Shown in pieces: positions 15,510 to 28,273 of a DNA stretch of 64,000 bases (the stretch's first letter is position 1; every line of letters begins with the position of its first letter). The position numbers and the translations under genes are program-made. This DNA is from Gammaproteobacteria bacterium HGW-Gammaproteobacteria-1 (GTDB lineage Bacteria > Pseudomonadota > Gammaproteobacteria > Thiohalomonadales > Thiohalomonadaceae), in the NCBI GenBank assembly GCA_002840095.1, contig PGZL01000007.1, forward strand, positions 105,267-169,266, read 5' to 3'. The notes under the pieces were generated by a model. The model was not told the origin of the DNA, ran no database searches, and worked only from the letters and a program-made list of their open reading frames with translations.

Positions 15510-17090
15510 TCATGTTTTCTTGATCGGCAGCGGGATGGTAACGGTGAACACGGAGCCTTTACCCGGAGCACTGCTCAGGGTCACGTCGCCGCCCATCAAG
15601 CGGGACAACTGGCGTGTGATGGCCAGACCGAGACCGCTGCCCTCGAAGCGGCGCTTGGCTCCGCTGTCCACCTGGCGGAACTGTTCAAATACCACCTGCT
15701 GCTGTTCCTCGCTCATGCCGACGCCGGTATCGGCGATCTGTATCGACAACAGGTGGGGACGATGTTCGGCAATCACGGCGATGCGGCCCTGCTCGGTGAA
15801 CTTGGCGGCGTTGCTCATCAAGTTGAGCAGGATTTGTACCAGGCGCCCGCGATCGATCTGCAATGGCCCGGCCTCGTCGATGATCTCGATGTCCAGCTGA
15901 TCCCCGTTCTGCACCACCAGCGGCCTGACCGTAGCCTCCGCCTCTTCCAGCACCTCGGCCAGCGCCACCGGCTCCAGATGCAGTTCCATGCGGCCGGCCT
16001 CGATCTTCGCCAGGTCCAACACCTCGTTGATCAGATTGAGCAAATGCTGCGCACTGCGCTGGATTCGATCCAGATCGTCCATGTGATCGTCGAGTCCCTC
16101 GTCCTGCAGGGACTCCGCCACCACATCGGTGTAGCCGATGATCGCCTGCAACGGCGTGCGCAGTTCATGGGTCACGTTGGCCAGGAACTCGGATTTGTGA
16201 CGGCTCGCCGCCTCGGCCACGTCGCGCGCAAGCACCAGCTCCTTGGTGCGCAAATCCACCTCCGATTCCAGCCGCTCGTTCTGCTGTCGCAAGCGGCGGT
16301 CGCGCTCCGCCAATGCCTGGATCATGGCATTGAACACGGCGGCGATACGCGCCACCTCACGCGGGCCATCCAGCGTCGCCTGCACGCCGGTTTCACCCTG
16401 CTCGGTGCGCTGCATCAAGGCGGACAAGGCCAGCAGCGGCCGCGTCAGGCGCGCCAGGATCAGGTTCAACACCAGCAACAGCACCAATGCGAACAACAGG
16501 GCAATGGCGATATTGTTCCGGAACACCCCCAGCTGGATTGCGCGCAGGTCATCCTTGCTGATGGCTACGTAGGCATGGCCGAGCAGTTCGCTCGACGTGT
16601 GTTCGACCGCGTAGGCCGGCAACTCCGATTCCGCATGCTCTCCGGGCGCATACACCGGCGCCATGAAATGCCAGGCGGCGTTGTCCTCATGGATCAATGC
16701 AACCCGCTCGGCCGGCCAGCGCAGCAGGCTGCGGGCGAGTAGCGGCGCCTCTGCGGTCCCGCGCGTGACGATGGCGTTGTGGCGCAGGTCGAACAGCACC
16801 ACCCGCTTCACCCCCGGGAACGCCATGCTGGCCTGGATGGAATCGTCGGCACTCTCGCCGCTGGCGTAGAGCAGAGCCAACACGCTGCGCTGCGCCAGGT
16901 CTTCGGTGACCTGCAGGCCTTGCGCAACCGACAACTCGCGATAGTGGTTGGCGGTGACCCAGGCCGTAGCGACGGAAACGGTCACCGCGAGAGCCGCCAC
17001 GCCAAGCGAAAACGCCAGGAACAACTGGCGACGGAAACTGAGCTTGCGGGAAAAAAACCAGCGGATGCGTGCGACTGCGGGCGCCATCAT
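15510..17090 (-). CDS. Membrane sensor histidine kinase
   Basis: This 526-residue protein has a first membrane helix at about residues 22-46 and a periplasmic sensor loop (47-190). A second helix (about 192-213) is followed by HAMP (214-268), a coiled coil and a DHp domain with His308 in THELRTP. The HATPase domain has an N-box (LLNLMSNAAKF), DTGVGM and GSGLGLAI. There is no receiver domain, and no response regulator gene is adjacent. It starts 6 bases after the stop of the ABC-type binding protein gene, so the two probably form a sensing unit upstream of the TonB receptor, 149 bases further on. Confidence 0.9.
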   Translation of the reverse strand: MMAPAVARIRWFFSRKLSFRRQLFLAFSLGVAALAVTVSVATAWVTANHYRELSVAQGLQVTEDLAQRSVLALLYASGESADDSIQASMAFPGVKRVVLFDLRHNAIVTRGTAEAPLLARSLLRWPAERVALIHEDNAAWHFMAPVYAPGEHAESELPAYAVEHTSSELLGHAYVAISKDDLRAIQLGVFRNNIAIALLFALVLLLVLNLILARLTRPLLALSALMQRTEQGETGVQATLDGPREVARIAAVFNAMIQALAERDRRLRQQNERLESEVDLRTKELVLARDVAEAASRHKSEFLANVTHELRTPLQAIIGYTDVVAESLQDEGLDDHMDDLDRIQRSAQHLLNLINEVLDLAKIEAGRMELHLEPVALAEVLEEAEATVRPLVVQNGDQLDIEIIDEAGPLQIDRGRLVQILLNLMSNAAKFTEQGRIAVIAEHRPHLLSIQIADTGVGMSEEQQQVVFEQFRQVDSGAKRRFEGSGLGLAITRQLSRLMGGDVTLSSAPGKGSVFTVTIPLPIKKT

Positions 17091-17096
17091 TCCCCC

Positions 17097-18035
17097 TTAC
17101 CTGCTCGGGAACACCAGGGCGAAATCGCGCTCCTGGCTGGGTGTGTAGAGCATGCCGAGGTGGGAGGCCGTACGCAGGTTGACCGCAATCCTGAGATCAC
17201 GCAGGGGCTCAACGCCGGGATCGGTCCGGCCGTGCTGCGCCATCCCCAGGGCCATGTTCGCCAGGCGCCGCCCCATGCCCTCATGATCGGGGTAGAGTGA
17301 AAACAACGCGCCTTTCTCGGCGTGGGACGGATTGTCGGAGAACACCACCAGGCGTTTTTTCCAGGCGGCCTCGAGTATCAGCGGCAACACCGTCTTGTCC
17401 GGCGCGACGATATCCAGCGGCAACCAGATTGCGTCCTGCTGCTCACGCACGGCATCGAGCACATCCAGGTAATTTTTCACGGCCGTGCGCATATCGGCGG
17501 CCTCGGAGGCGAGCAACTGTATGCCGTACCGCTCGGCCAGGCGTTCGGCCCGCCGCACCAGCCAGCCGTTGTGCTTTTCGCTGTACACCACGAAGACCCG
17601 CTTGACCCGGGGAGTCAGCTCGCCGAGGCGGCGCAGGAACTGCTCCGGGTCCGCGGCCAGGCTGATGCCGGACACGCCGTCGGGCGCCATCAGCGTGGCA
17701 CCCACCACCACCGGTGTATCCGCCGCGAGGCCCTTGGCAATGTTGTAGCCGCGCTGCCCCAGGGCGATGACTGCGTCGGGCCGCTCATCATTCAGCCAGG
17801 CCTGCACCTCGTCGCCTTGGGCGGCGCTGGCCAGGGCGCGCGGCAACACGCGCACCCCCGGCGTCTGCTGCACGCCGGCGATGATGCTTTCGAACACTTG
17901 GGAATAGGCGCCGGAGGTTTCGGGGTAGATCACCGCGATGGTAGCTGCATGTCCGGTCGGCGCCATCAGCCACAGTGCCAACAGCGTTGTCCATGCCGAT
18001 AGTCCCGTTCGCCTGCTGCAGAGACTCCGCCGCAT
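17097..18035 (-). CDS. ABC-type periplasmic substrate-binding protein (PF04392-like)
   Basis: This 312-residue precursor has an N-terminal signal sequence (about 1-32, ending GHAA) followed by two Rossmann-like lobes. IAVIYPETSGAYSQVFESI, PDAVIALGQRG, TPVVVGATL and VFVVYSEKHNGWLV are typical of the ABC_sub_bind family. No permease or ATPase gene is present, so it more likely serves the downstream histidine kinase or TonB receptor than a complete ABC importer. The ATG at 18035 was chosen because AGGGA precedes it and the signal peptide begins there. Family assignment is from motif style. Confidence 0.8.
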   Translation of the reverse strand: MRRSLCSRRTGLSAWTTLLALWLMAPTGHAATIAVIYPETSGAYSQVFESIIAGVQQTPGVRVLPRALASAAQGDEVQAWLNDERPDAVIALGQRGYNIAKGLAADTPVVVGATLMAPDGVSGISLAADPEQFLRRLGELTPRVKRVFVVYSEKHNGWLVRRAERLAERYGIQLLASEAADMRTAVKNYLDVLDAVREQQDAIWLPLDIVAPDKTVLPLILEAAWKKRLVVFSDNPSHAEKGALFSLYPDHEGMGRRLANMALGMAQHGRTDPGVEPLRDLRIAVNLRTASHLGMLYTPSQERDFALVFPSR

Positions 18036-18167
18036 TATCTGATCCCTGTTGTTGCGCTCTCCACGCCTGGCGGCATCGTGGTCGCACCCAGAATTTCCGC
18101 CGCCAGTATACACGAGCCGCCCCTGCGGGTAGCGGCTCCCGCGGAAGGGATAGCGGCCGTCTTGGAA

Positions 18168-18221
18168 GAACAAAACACAAAGATTTGACCACAAGGACGC
18201 GGAGGCACGGGCTTTACCTGG
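18168..18221. repeat. Degenerate CACAAGGACGCGGAGG word repeat (half element)
   Basis: The segment runs ACACAAAGATTTGACCACAA then GGACGCGGAGGCACGG. It resembles one arm of the CACAGAGG/CGCAGAGN elements seen elsewhere but has no clear opposite arm. It lies in the 253-base gap 18036-18288 between co-directional operons. The rest of that gap shows no gene. Confidence 0.45.
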
Positions 18222-18288
18222 CGAAACTCATCACATGGCCGGTGTTCCCCGTGGTTTGCCTGCCTGGCTTTCGGGCGTAGGGGGGCGA

Positions 18289-19533
18289 CTAGTTGAGTTG
18301 CACCCGTTGCCCCCAGGGCACCTTCGCCTTGCCCTTGACCAGCCAGATCACGGGAAATCCTGGCTCCTGCGTCGGAAACTCCCCATCCGCGTCGGTGAAG
18401 TAGACCAGCAGGTCAGGTTGGCGGTCTTCGCGCTCCAGCCAGTCGAACACCGGCCGGAACGAGGTGCCGCCGCCGCCGGTGAACTCGCGCGGTAGCTTGA
18501 ACTCCTCCCACGGTTCGTAGCTCCACGGCCCGTCCGCCGCCAGCTGCGCGTCGCAGGCATGCAGAGTGACGCGGGCCCGCACCTGTCCCTTGATGGCGTC
18601 GATCTCGGCCAGGAATTCACCCATCTCCTTGTCGCTGACGGAGCCGCTGGTATCCAGCGCCACCACGATGTCGATTTCCGAGGACCGCAGACTGGGGAAT
18701 ATGGCGTCACCTTCACGACGTGAGGGGCGCGAATAGTTGTAGTCGTCGCGGGCGGTGGCCGTCATGTAGCGGGCCAGCAGCATGCGCCAGGGCAGTTGCG
18801 GCTGCAGCAGGTGATCGATGAGCCGCGCCAGCGCCCCGCCCATTTTTCCCGCCTGCAGCGCCTGCTGTGCCGCGCCGGCCATGCGCTGGCGCCACTGCAC
18901 CGACAGGCGCTCGCGCTCTTCATGGGACAACGGCTCGGGCCTGGGTGCGCCACCCTTGCCGTCCTGCGGCCGCTCTTGCGGTTTGCCGCCGCCGCCCTTG
19001 TTGTCCTTGTCCTCCTGCGTCGCCTTGCCGGCGCCGCCTTCACCCTTGTCGCCGCCGCTGCCGGGCGTGCCGCCCTGATCGCCGCTGTCCTGATCATAGA
19101 CATGCTCGTCGTGCGGCTGCATCGACTCGGCCTCGTCCAGACAGGGATAGATCTCCTCCGCCGTCATGCCCTTGTATTCATCGAGGAACAGCGCATCCTG
19201 TACCGGGGTGAGCCCTTCGTCGATGAGCAGCGGATTGATGGCCAGATCACAGGCCACGTCCCAGCGATGGCGATCGCGGTGCTGACGGCGGGCAAAATGG
19301 GACAGCGCGCAGTGCAGGGCCTCGTGGGCCAGGGCGAACTGGGTCTGATCGAGGGTCAACGCATCCATGTACTCGGCGTTGTAGTAGAACGCGCGCGCAT
19401 CCGTGGCGGTGGTCTTGCACCAGCGCGGATCGGCGGCCACCAGCGGCAGGCGCAACACCAGCGCGCCGAGAAACGGCTTGTCCAGGATCAGCCTGGTGCG
19501 CGCGGCACTGAGTTTGGTTTCGAGATCAGACAT
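18289..19533 (-). CDS. VWA-domain protein with metallopeptidase-like N terminus
   Basis: This 414-residue cytoplasmic protein has an N-terminal region (1-130) with a zinc-peptidase-type HEALH motif in ALAHEALHCALSH. A Gly/Asp/Lys-rich linker follows (about 140-200). A C-terminal VWA-like domain has the MIDAS sequence ALDTSGSVS and TDADGEFP near the end (DUF2201 type). VWA proteins of this type act with MoxR AAA+ ATPases as chaperone pairs that insert metals or remodel proteins. The MoxR gene lies immediately upstream, 105 bases away, on the same strand. The client is unknown. Confidence 0.85.
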   Translation of the reverse strand: MSDLETKLSAARTRLILDKPFLGALVLRLPLVAADPRWCKTTATDARAFYYNAEYMDALTLDQTQFALAHEALHCALSHFARRQHRDRHRWDVACDLAINPLLIDEGLTPVQDALFLDEYKGMTAEEIYPCLDEAESMQPHDEHVYDQDSGDQGGTPGSGGDKGEGGAGKATQEDKDNKGGGGKPQERPQDGKGGAPRPEPLSHEERERLSVQWRQRMAGAAQQALQAGKMGGALARLIDHLLQPQLPWRMLLARYMTATARDDYNYSRPSRREGDAIFPSLRSSEIDIVVALDTSGSVSDKEMGEFLAEIDAIKGQVRARVTLHACDAQLAADGPWSYEPWEEFKLPREFTGGGGTSFRPVFDWLEREDRQPDLLVYFTDADGEFPTQEPGFPVIWLVKGKAKVPWGQRVQLN

Positions 19534-19547
19534 CAGAACAAAACACC

Positions 19548-19628
19548 GCCGCAGAGACGCAGGGGCGCAGAGATGCGCGAGTACGGTTCAGTATTTTTAT
19601 CCTCTGCGCCTCCGCGCCTCTGCGGCAG
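19548..19628. repeat. CGCAGAGN word-repeat hairpin inside the MoxR-VWA operon
   Basis: Left arm 19548-19576 (CCGCAGAGACGCAGGGGCG) and right arm 19601-19628 (CTCTGCGCCTCCGCGCCTC) pair over about 25 bases across a 25-base AT-richer loop. It fills nearly the whole gap between the ATPase stop (19639) and the VWA start (19533). It could therefore attenuate or stabilise the transcript between two partner genes. Confidence 0.85.
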
Positions 19629-19638
19629 GTGTTCCATC

Positions 19639-20685
19639 TTATTCGTATAACATCACGTCGGCCACGGCCTGGGCCCAGGGGGCAAACTCGGGTATGTTGA
19701 AAATATCCTGGCCGATGGCGCGGTGCATGTCGGACACCAGCATCACGCCCATCTCGCGCTGGCTGAAGCGGCCGGCGAACTCCAGGATCGGGCCGTATAC
19801 CTCGGCGCCCTTTTTCTCGGCCTTGGCGCGCAGGGCGCGGGCCACCAACGCGGAGGCGACGGCGTATTGCAGATCGATCTCGCGCGGTACCGGCACCGGC
19901 TCGCGGCGCAGGATGGCATCGAGGTCGGGCAGCTTGTCCAGGTTGCGCACGAAGGCGGCGGCCTCGATACCGGCCGCCGGACCGACGCAGGCTTGCAGGG
20001 TCTCCACCAGCAACTGGTGCGCCTCACCGAACTTTTTCAGCGCGCGATGGGCGAACTCCCAGGAACGCGGCGAGGGAAAGGCGATGGGATTGTGCGCCGG
20101 GTCGAAATCGAACAGCAGCTCGGGGCGGAAGCGCAGGAAAGCGATGACGCGCTCGTCGATGCCGCTGCGGTAGGCCCACAGTACCCAGTCGTCGAGATGG
20201 GTTTCCACCTCGAAGTGGGCGAAGCGGTTGGCCAGCGGCGCCGGCATGGCATAGGTGACGCCGCGATCGCCCTGGCGGTTGCCGGCAGCGAAGATGGCCC
20301 AGCCCTCGGGCACGCGGTATTCACCCAGGCGGCGATCCAGGATCAGCTGATAGGCGGCGGCGGACACCGACGGCGGCGCCGAGGTGATTTCGTCGAGGAA
20401 CAGGATGCCGGCCGGGCCATGACGCCCGGCATCGGGCAGCATGGCGGGCACCGCCCATTCCACCTGGCCGTCGCTGCGGAACGGGATGCCGCGCAGATCG
20501 CTGGGTTCCATCTGCGACAGGCGGATGTCGATGACGGGCACCGCGTTGTGCTGCGCCACCTGCGCCACCATCTGCGATTTGCCGACGCCGGGCGGACCCC
20601 ACAGCATCACCGGCGTGTGATGGCCGTCGCGCGTGCTCGCAAATTCCCGCTCCAGAACCTCGGTGATGTGTGCCGGACGCATCAA
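19639..20685 (-). CDS. MoxR-family AAA+ ATPase
   Basis: This 348-residue protein (347 if the second Met is used) has Walker A GPPGVGKS at residues 30-37, Walker B ILFLDEIT, sensor FAAGNRQGD and the arginine-rich PAPLANRF segment, all typical of MoxR. These ATPases couple ATP hydrolysis to metal insertion or complex assembly together with a VWA partner, here the gene directly downstream. The C-terminal half carries the lid (PSPRSWEFAHRAL). The gap to the upstream thioredoxin gene contains a heptad repeat, so they may be separate units. Confidence 0.9.
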   Translation of the reverse strand: MMRPAHITEVLEREFASTRDGHHTPVMLWGPPGVGKSQMVAQVAQHNAVPVIDIRLSQMEPSDLRGIPFRSDGQVEWAVPAMLPDAGRHGPAGILFLDEITSAPPSVSAAAYQLILDRRLGEYRVPEGWAIFAAGNRQGDRGVTYAMPAPLANRFAHFEVETHLDDWVLWAYRSGIDERVIAFLRFRPELLFDFDPAHNPIAFPSPRSWEFAHRALKKFGEAHQLLVETLQACVGPAAGIEAAAFVRNLDKLPDLDAILRREPVPVPREIDLQYAVASALVARALRAKAEKKGAEVYGPILEFAGRFSQREMGVMLVSDMHRAIGQDIFNIPEFAPWAQAVADVMLYE

Positions 20686-20763
20686 AACTCCCCGTTACAT
20701 GGCAAAGGACAATAGCTTACTGCATTTGTCGGATTCACAGAACAGGGGATGGGGCCGGAAGCC

Positions 20764-20840
20764 CCAAGTTCCAAGTCGCAAGTTTCAAGTGGCAAGACAT
20801 CAGACCGAAACTCGAAACTCGAAACTCGAAACTCGCGAAA
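20764..20840. repeat. Heptad word repeat (AAGTTYC and GAAACTC)
   Basis: Positions 20765-20796 hold about five 7-base steps beginning AAGT (AAGTTCC, AAGTCGC, AAGTTTC, AAGTGGC). Positions 20807-20834 hold four perfect tandem GAAACTC copies, complementary to the first series apart from one position per heptad. It ends two bases before the thioredoxin stop codon. It uses the same word family as the perfect hairpin at 56239-56285. Confidence 0.85.
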
Positions 20841-20841
20841 C

Positions 20842-21210
20842 CTAGCCCTCTTGCTGCTGCTCCGCCACCTGCTTGTGCACCTCGGCCATGTCCAGCTCCT
20901 TGGCGCGCTGCAACAGGTCCTTCAGCTGCGAGGCCTGCAGGGCGCCGGCCTCGGAATAAATGATGACCTGCTCGCGGAAAATCATCAGCGTGGGAATGGA
21001 GCGGATCTGGAACAACCCGGCCAGTTCCTGCTCCTCTTCGGTATTGACCTTGGCGAACACGATGTCGGGGTGGTTCTCCGACTCCGCCTCGAACACCGGG
21101 CCGAAACCCTGGCAGGGGCCGCACCACGGCGCCCAGAAATCGATCATGATGAAGGCGTTGTCGTTGATGATCTGGTCGAAATTTTCTTTGGTCATGTGCA
21201 CGGCGGCCAT
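20842..21210 (-). CDS. Thioredoxin-fold protein with WCGPC active site
   Basis: This 122-residue cytoplasmic protein has the redox motif FWAPWCGPC (Cys30, Cys33), the cis-proline segment RSIPTLMIF and the usual thioredoxin strand order. A charged, Gln/Glu-rich tail (about 105-122) makes it slightly longer than E. coli TrxA. It reduces disulfides or acts as a co-chaperone. It stands alone between hslR and the MoxR operon. There is no gene in 21211-21406 upstream. Confidence 0.9.
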   Translation of the reverse strand: MAAVHMTKENFDQIINDNAFIMIDFWAPWCGPCQGFGPVFEAESENHPDIVFAKVNTEEEQELAGLFQIRSIPTLMIFREQVIIYSEAGALQASQLKDLLQRAKELDMAEVHKQVAEQQQEG

Positions 21211-21406
21211 GGCGAGTCTCCGGTTCGCTGAGTGATGGGGAAAGTCTGAGGCGGGCAGCGGCAGCGGGCCGGGGCAAACGACAGACGGGTAGTGGTGAGC
21301 ATTAGCCTACACTAATGTTTTCGTGAACAGAACCGCGCCCGGCACGGGGGACGCGCGTCGCGCGCAGGACCGGACTATTGGGAAGGTGCGTGCGGTGCCG
21401 CGGGCA

Positions 21407-21808
21407 TCACGCACCGCGGCCGGTGAAGCGGATGATCTGGCGCCGGCCCCTCTTGTCCGGTCGTCTTGCCGGCAACACACCGGCGGCAACAGCCAGGCGC
21501 CGCTCCTCGGCCAGGGCCTCGCGCCGGCCGCGGCTCTCTTCCGTCTCCGTATACAGCTGCTGCGCCACCGGCGCCGGGCCGCGCTGCTCCGACAGTGCCG
21601 CAACCGTAATCACAAACTCCACGCCGCCCTTGCGGATCAGCAGTTCGTCGCCGCACTGCACGCCGCGCGAGGGTTTCACCCGCACGCCGTTCAGATGCAC
21701 GTGGCCGCCGTTGATGGCTTCCACGGCGAGGGCGCGGGTCTTGTAGAAACGGGCCGCCCACAGCCACTTGTCCAGACGGACGGCGCCCTTCCCGCCGCCG
21801 TCACTCAT
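21407..21808 (-). CDS. hslR: Heat shock protein 15 (S4 RNA-binding domain)
   Basis: This 133-residue basic protein has an N-terminal S4 domain (VRLDKWLWAARFYKTRALA, INGGHVHLNG, VQCGDELLI) and an Arg/Lys-rich tail (RRPDKRGRRQIIRF), the HslR/Hsp15 layout. Hsp15 binds stalled 50S subunits that carry peptidyl-tRNA after heat stress. It starts within the stop region of the upstream zinc-ribbon gene (8-base ATGAGTGA overlap), indicating coupled translation. Confidence 0.92.
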   Translation of the reverse strand: MSDGGGKGAVRLDKWLWAARFYKTRALAVEAINGGHVHLNGVRVKPSRGVQCGDELLIRKGGVEFVITVAALSEQRGPAPVAQQLYTETEESRGRREALAEERRLAVAAGVLPARRPDKRGRRQIIRFTGRGA

Positions 21809-22013
21809 CCGCCCCGCCCTGGCTGATTTCCACGTAGTACTCCATGGTGATCAGCGTATTCTCCCGGCTGTCGCAAGCCGGGCAATGCAGCAGCATGATC
21901 AGCCCGAGAGCCTCTTCGTCCTCATAACACTCACCCTCGACGCGGAAATACTCCAGCATCCCTTCATAACCGCAGTCGATGCAGGTGCCCCACGCGCGCA
22001 ACGCCTTGCTCAT
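21801..22013 (-). CDS. Small zinc-ribbon protein of unknown function
   Basis: This 70-residue acidic protein has two CxxC knuckles, CIDCGY near residue 11 and CPACDS near residue 44, which should bind one zinc. Between them is an acidic stretch (EGECYEDEEALG). I do not recognise a named family. It overlaps hslR by 8 bases, so a role with ribosome or RNA quality control is a guess from context only. Confidence 0.75.
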   Translation of the reverse strand: MSKALRAWGTCIDCGYEGMLEYFRVEGECYEDEEALGLIMLLHCPACDSRENTLITMEYYVEISQGGADE

Positions 22014-22181
22014 CAGTTACCATTCCTGTCAGGGAAACGGGCCAAGTCTAACGGAAACCGGCGCCATGCCCCAGCCGTTGGCACGCGGTTCCTGGCGCGT
22101 GCTAAAGTGAGCACACACAAAGACCCAGCCACCAACAGTAAGCGTTACACCTACAATCCAACATAATTGCCAAGGTGATTT

Positions 22182-23837
22182 ATGAACCTCCTGCAGAATT
22201 TCACCATCAAAACCCGCCTTATTGCGCAGGTCACTTTCGCCATTGTGCTGATGGTGGCCATCGGCCTGATGGGACTGAGCGGCATGCGCCATGCGGACGA
22301 GTCGCTTAGCTCGGTGTACAACGATCGCCTGGTCCCTACCGGGCAGATCAGCCAGATTCTCGAAATGATGCAGGACAACCGCACCCAGCTGTTGCTGACC
22401 TTGCAGCACGACCCGGCCAGCGAGTTCTCCAAGATGCATGACCACCCCATCGACAGGCATCTCAAGGTGGCGGAAGAGAACATCGAGAAAATCACCACCC
22501 TCTGGCAAGCGTTCATGACCATCTCTCACTCCGATGAGGAGAAAAAGCTGGCCGACGACTTTGCCGCCAAACGCGCGGTGTTCGTCAACGAGGGGCTGAA
22601 GCCGGTCATCGCCTCCCTCAAGGCCGGCCGCTTCCACGAAGCCAACGAAACGCTGCTCAAGCGCGTCAACCCGGCCTTTTACACCGCCAATGCCGCCGCG
22701 GAAAAACTGCTGCAGCTGCAGCTGGACGTGGCGCAGGAGGAGTTTCACCGGGCGGAAGGTGAATACCGGACGATCCGCACTGCCATCATCACGCTGATCG
22801 CCGTCGCCATCGGCCTCTCCGTCCTGGTGGCCTGGGCCACCATCACCGGCATCGGCCGCGCCGTGGCGGAACTGGAACGCGCCAGCGGCCAGCTGGCCGA
22901 AGGCAACCTGACCACCCACGCCGACTATCAGGGCAAGGATGAACTGGGCCGTGTCGCCCAGGCCTTCAACCGCATGGCCGAACGTTTCCACGGCATGGTG
23001 CAGCAGCTCTCCGGCGCCACCAGCCAGCTGGCGGCAGCGGCGGAAGAGACCTCGGCCGTCACCGAGCAGACCAGCGCGGGCATCCGCCAGCAGCAATCGG
23101 AAACCGAACAGGTGGCCACCGCCATGAACGAAATGACCGCCACGGTACAGGAAGTGGCGCACAGTGCGGCCAGCGCCGCCGAGGCCGCGCACAAGGCCGA
23201 CGACGAGGCGACTGCCGGCAAGCAGGTGGTGAACCGCACCATCGACGTCATCGACTCGCTGGCCAGCGAAGTGGAAAAGGCCGCCGGCGTGATCCACCAG
23301 CTGGAGCAGGACAGCGACAAGATCGGCACCGTGCTGGACGTGATCCGCGGTATTGCCGAGCAGACCAATCTGCTGGCCCTCAACGCCGCCATCGAGGCCG
23401 CCCGTGCCGGCGAACAGGGCCGCGGCTTTGCCGTGGTGGCCGACGAAGTACGCACCCTGGCCTCGCGCACCCAACAGTCCACCGCCGAAATTCAGGGCAT
23501 GATCGAAAAACTGCAAACCGGCGCCGCCAACGCGGTGAAGGTAATGGAAACCAGCCGGAACCAGGCCCAGGCCGGTGTGGAGCAGGTGGCGCAGGCCGGC
23601 GTGTCGCTGGATTCCATCACCCGTGCGGTCGGCACCATCAACGACCTCAATGCGCAAATCGCCTCCGCCGCCGAGGAGCAGAGTTCGGTGGCCGAGGAGA
23701 TCAACCGCAACATCGTCAACATCAGCCAGGTGGCGGAACAGACCAATCAGGGCGCGCAGCAGACGGCGGCCGCCAGCGAGGAGCTGGCCCGCCTGGCCGA
23801 ACAGTTGCAGGGGCTGGTCGGCCAGTTCCGCATCTAG
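22182..23837 (+). CDS. Methyl-accepting chemotaxis protein
   Basis: This 551-residue protein has a membrane helix (about 13-35), a helical periplasmic sensor (36-195, four-helix-bundle type), a second helix (about 201-222) and HAMP (223-275). The cytoplasmic signalling domain has the conserved hairpin tip [19 protein letters not shown]. It would modulate CheA activity. There is no C-terminal NWETF pentapeptide, so it probably depends on other receptors for adaptation. The signalling half is nearly the same as that of the receptor ending at 53248. A terminator follows at 23861. Confidence 0.95.
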   Translation: MNLLQNFTIKTRLIAQVTFAIVLMVAIGLMGLSGMRHADESLSSVYNDRLVPTGQISQILEMMQDNRTQLLLTLQHDPASEFSKMHDHPIDRHLKVAEENIEKITTLWQAFMTISHSDEEKKLADDFAAKRAVFVNEGLKPVIASLKAGRFHEANETLLKRVNPAFYTANAAAEKLLQLQLDVAQEEFHRAEGEYRTIRTAIITLIAVAIGLSVLVAWATITGIGRAVAELERASGQLAEGNLTTHADYQGKDELGRVAQAFNRMAERFHGMVQQLSGATSQLAAAAEETSAVTEQTSAGIRQQQSETEQVATAMNEMTATVQEVAHSAASAAEAAHKADDEATAGKQVVNRTIDVIDSLASEVEKAAGVIHQLEQDSDKIGTVLDVIRGIAEQTNLLALNAAIEAARAGEQGRGFAVVADEVRTLASRTQQSTAEIQGMIEKLQTGAANAVKVMETSRNQAQAGVEQVAQAGVSLDSITRAVGTINDLNAQIASAAEEQSSVAEEINRNIVNISQVAEQTNQGAQQTAAASEELARLAEQLQGLVGQFRI

Positions 23838-23860
23838 CCGGAGTCATAGGCCGCAAACAA

Positions 23861-23884
23861 AACGCCGCCTGCAAAGGCGGCGTT
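23861..23884. terminator. Bidirectional hairpin terminator with GCAA loop
   Basis: A perfect ten-base stem (AACGCCGCCT, 23861-23870, with 23875-23884) closes a GNRA-type GCAA loop. It has T-rich sequence on both sides. It separates the convergent chemoreceptor and response regulator genes. Confidence 0.8.
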
Positions 23885-23928
23885 TCCTCTCCAATTCTTC
23901 GCAGGGTGCGCACCGCGCACCAAAGCGC

Positions 23929-24438
23929 TCAGTCCGGCGCTTCCTCCCAATCTGCCGGCAATGCGCCGGGACTGTCCTCCGCCACCTGCTTCAGCAAGGC
24001 CGTACGCGTATCGAGCAGCTTGCGCACCTGCTCCATCTCCTCGCGCAGCTGGACCACTTCGCGCTGCAACGCGCTTTGCGCCAATCCCTCTTCCACCGCC
24101 TGCAACAACACCATGTTGTCGGCCGGCTTTTCGATGAAGCGATGCAACTGGGCCTGGTTGATGGCGGAGCGGAACAGTTCACTGTCGGCATAACCGCTGA
24201 CGATGATGCGGTAGGCATGAGGCTGGATCTGGCGGAAGGCCTGCAGGAACAGGGCACCGTCCATACCCGGCATGCGGTAGTCGGCGATGACGATGTCGAA
24301 CGGAATTTCCCGCGCCCGTTCCAGAGCCGCCGCCGGCTGCTCGAAACGTTCGATTTCATGGTCGCCCTGCATGCGGAGCACGCGCCCCATGGCACTCAGA
24401 TTGTGCGGTTCGTCATCCACCAGCATGATGCGCGCCAT
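23929..24438 (-). CDS. Orphan response regulator (receiver plus coiled coil)
   Basis: This 169-residue protein has a receiver domain with acidic pair VDDE, phosphoacceptor in IADYRMPG, Ser in IVSGYAD and Lys in FIEKPAD. A Glu/Gln-rich coiled coil (about 125-155) and a short acidic tail follow; no output domain is present. It is convergent with a chemoreceptor, so it may be a CheY-like adaptor, or the missing partner of an orphan kinase such as the one at 15510. Neither is shown. Confidence 0.85.
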   Translation of the reverse strand: MARIMLVDDEPHNLSAMGRVLRMQGDHEIERFEQPAAALERAREIPFDIVIADYRMPGMDGALFLQAFRQIQPHAYRIIVSGYADSELFRSAINQAQLHRFIEKPADNMVLLQAVEEGLAQSALQREVVQLREEMEQVRKLLDTRTALLKQVAEDSPGALPADWEEAPD

Positions 24439-24480
24439 GGCGGTTCTCCTGACCGGAAGGTGCTCCCCTACCTTAGCTGA

Positions 24481-24511
24481 GCCGGCCCCGCCGCAGCAAG
24501 GCGGGGCCGGC
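24481..24511. terminator. GC-rich intergenic hairpin downstream of htpG
   Basis: A perfect 12-base stem (24481-24492 with 24500-24511) has a seven-base loop and no T tract. It lies 14 bases beyond the htpG stop and upstream of the response regulator gene, so it may terminate transcripts or protect the htpG 3' end. Confidence 0.55.
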
Positions 24512-24524
24512 CGTCACTGAAAGC

Positions 24525-26423
<1,899 letters not shown>

Positions 26424-26437
26424 GTTCCAACTCCTGA

Positions 26438-28261
<1,824 letters not shown>

Positions 28262-28273
28262 TCCTGCGGCCGC

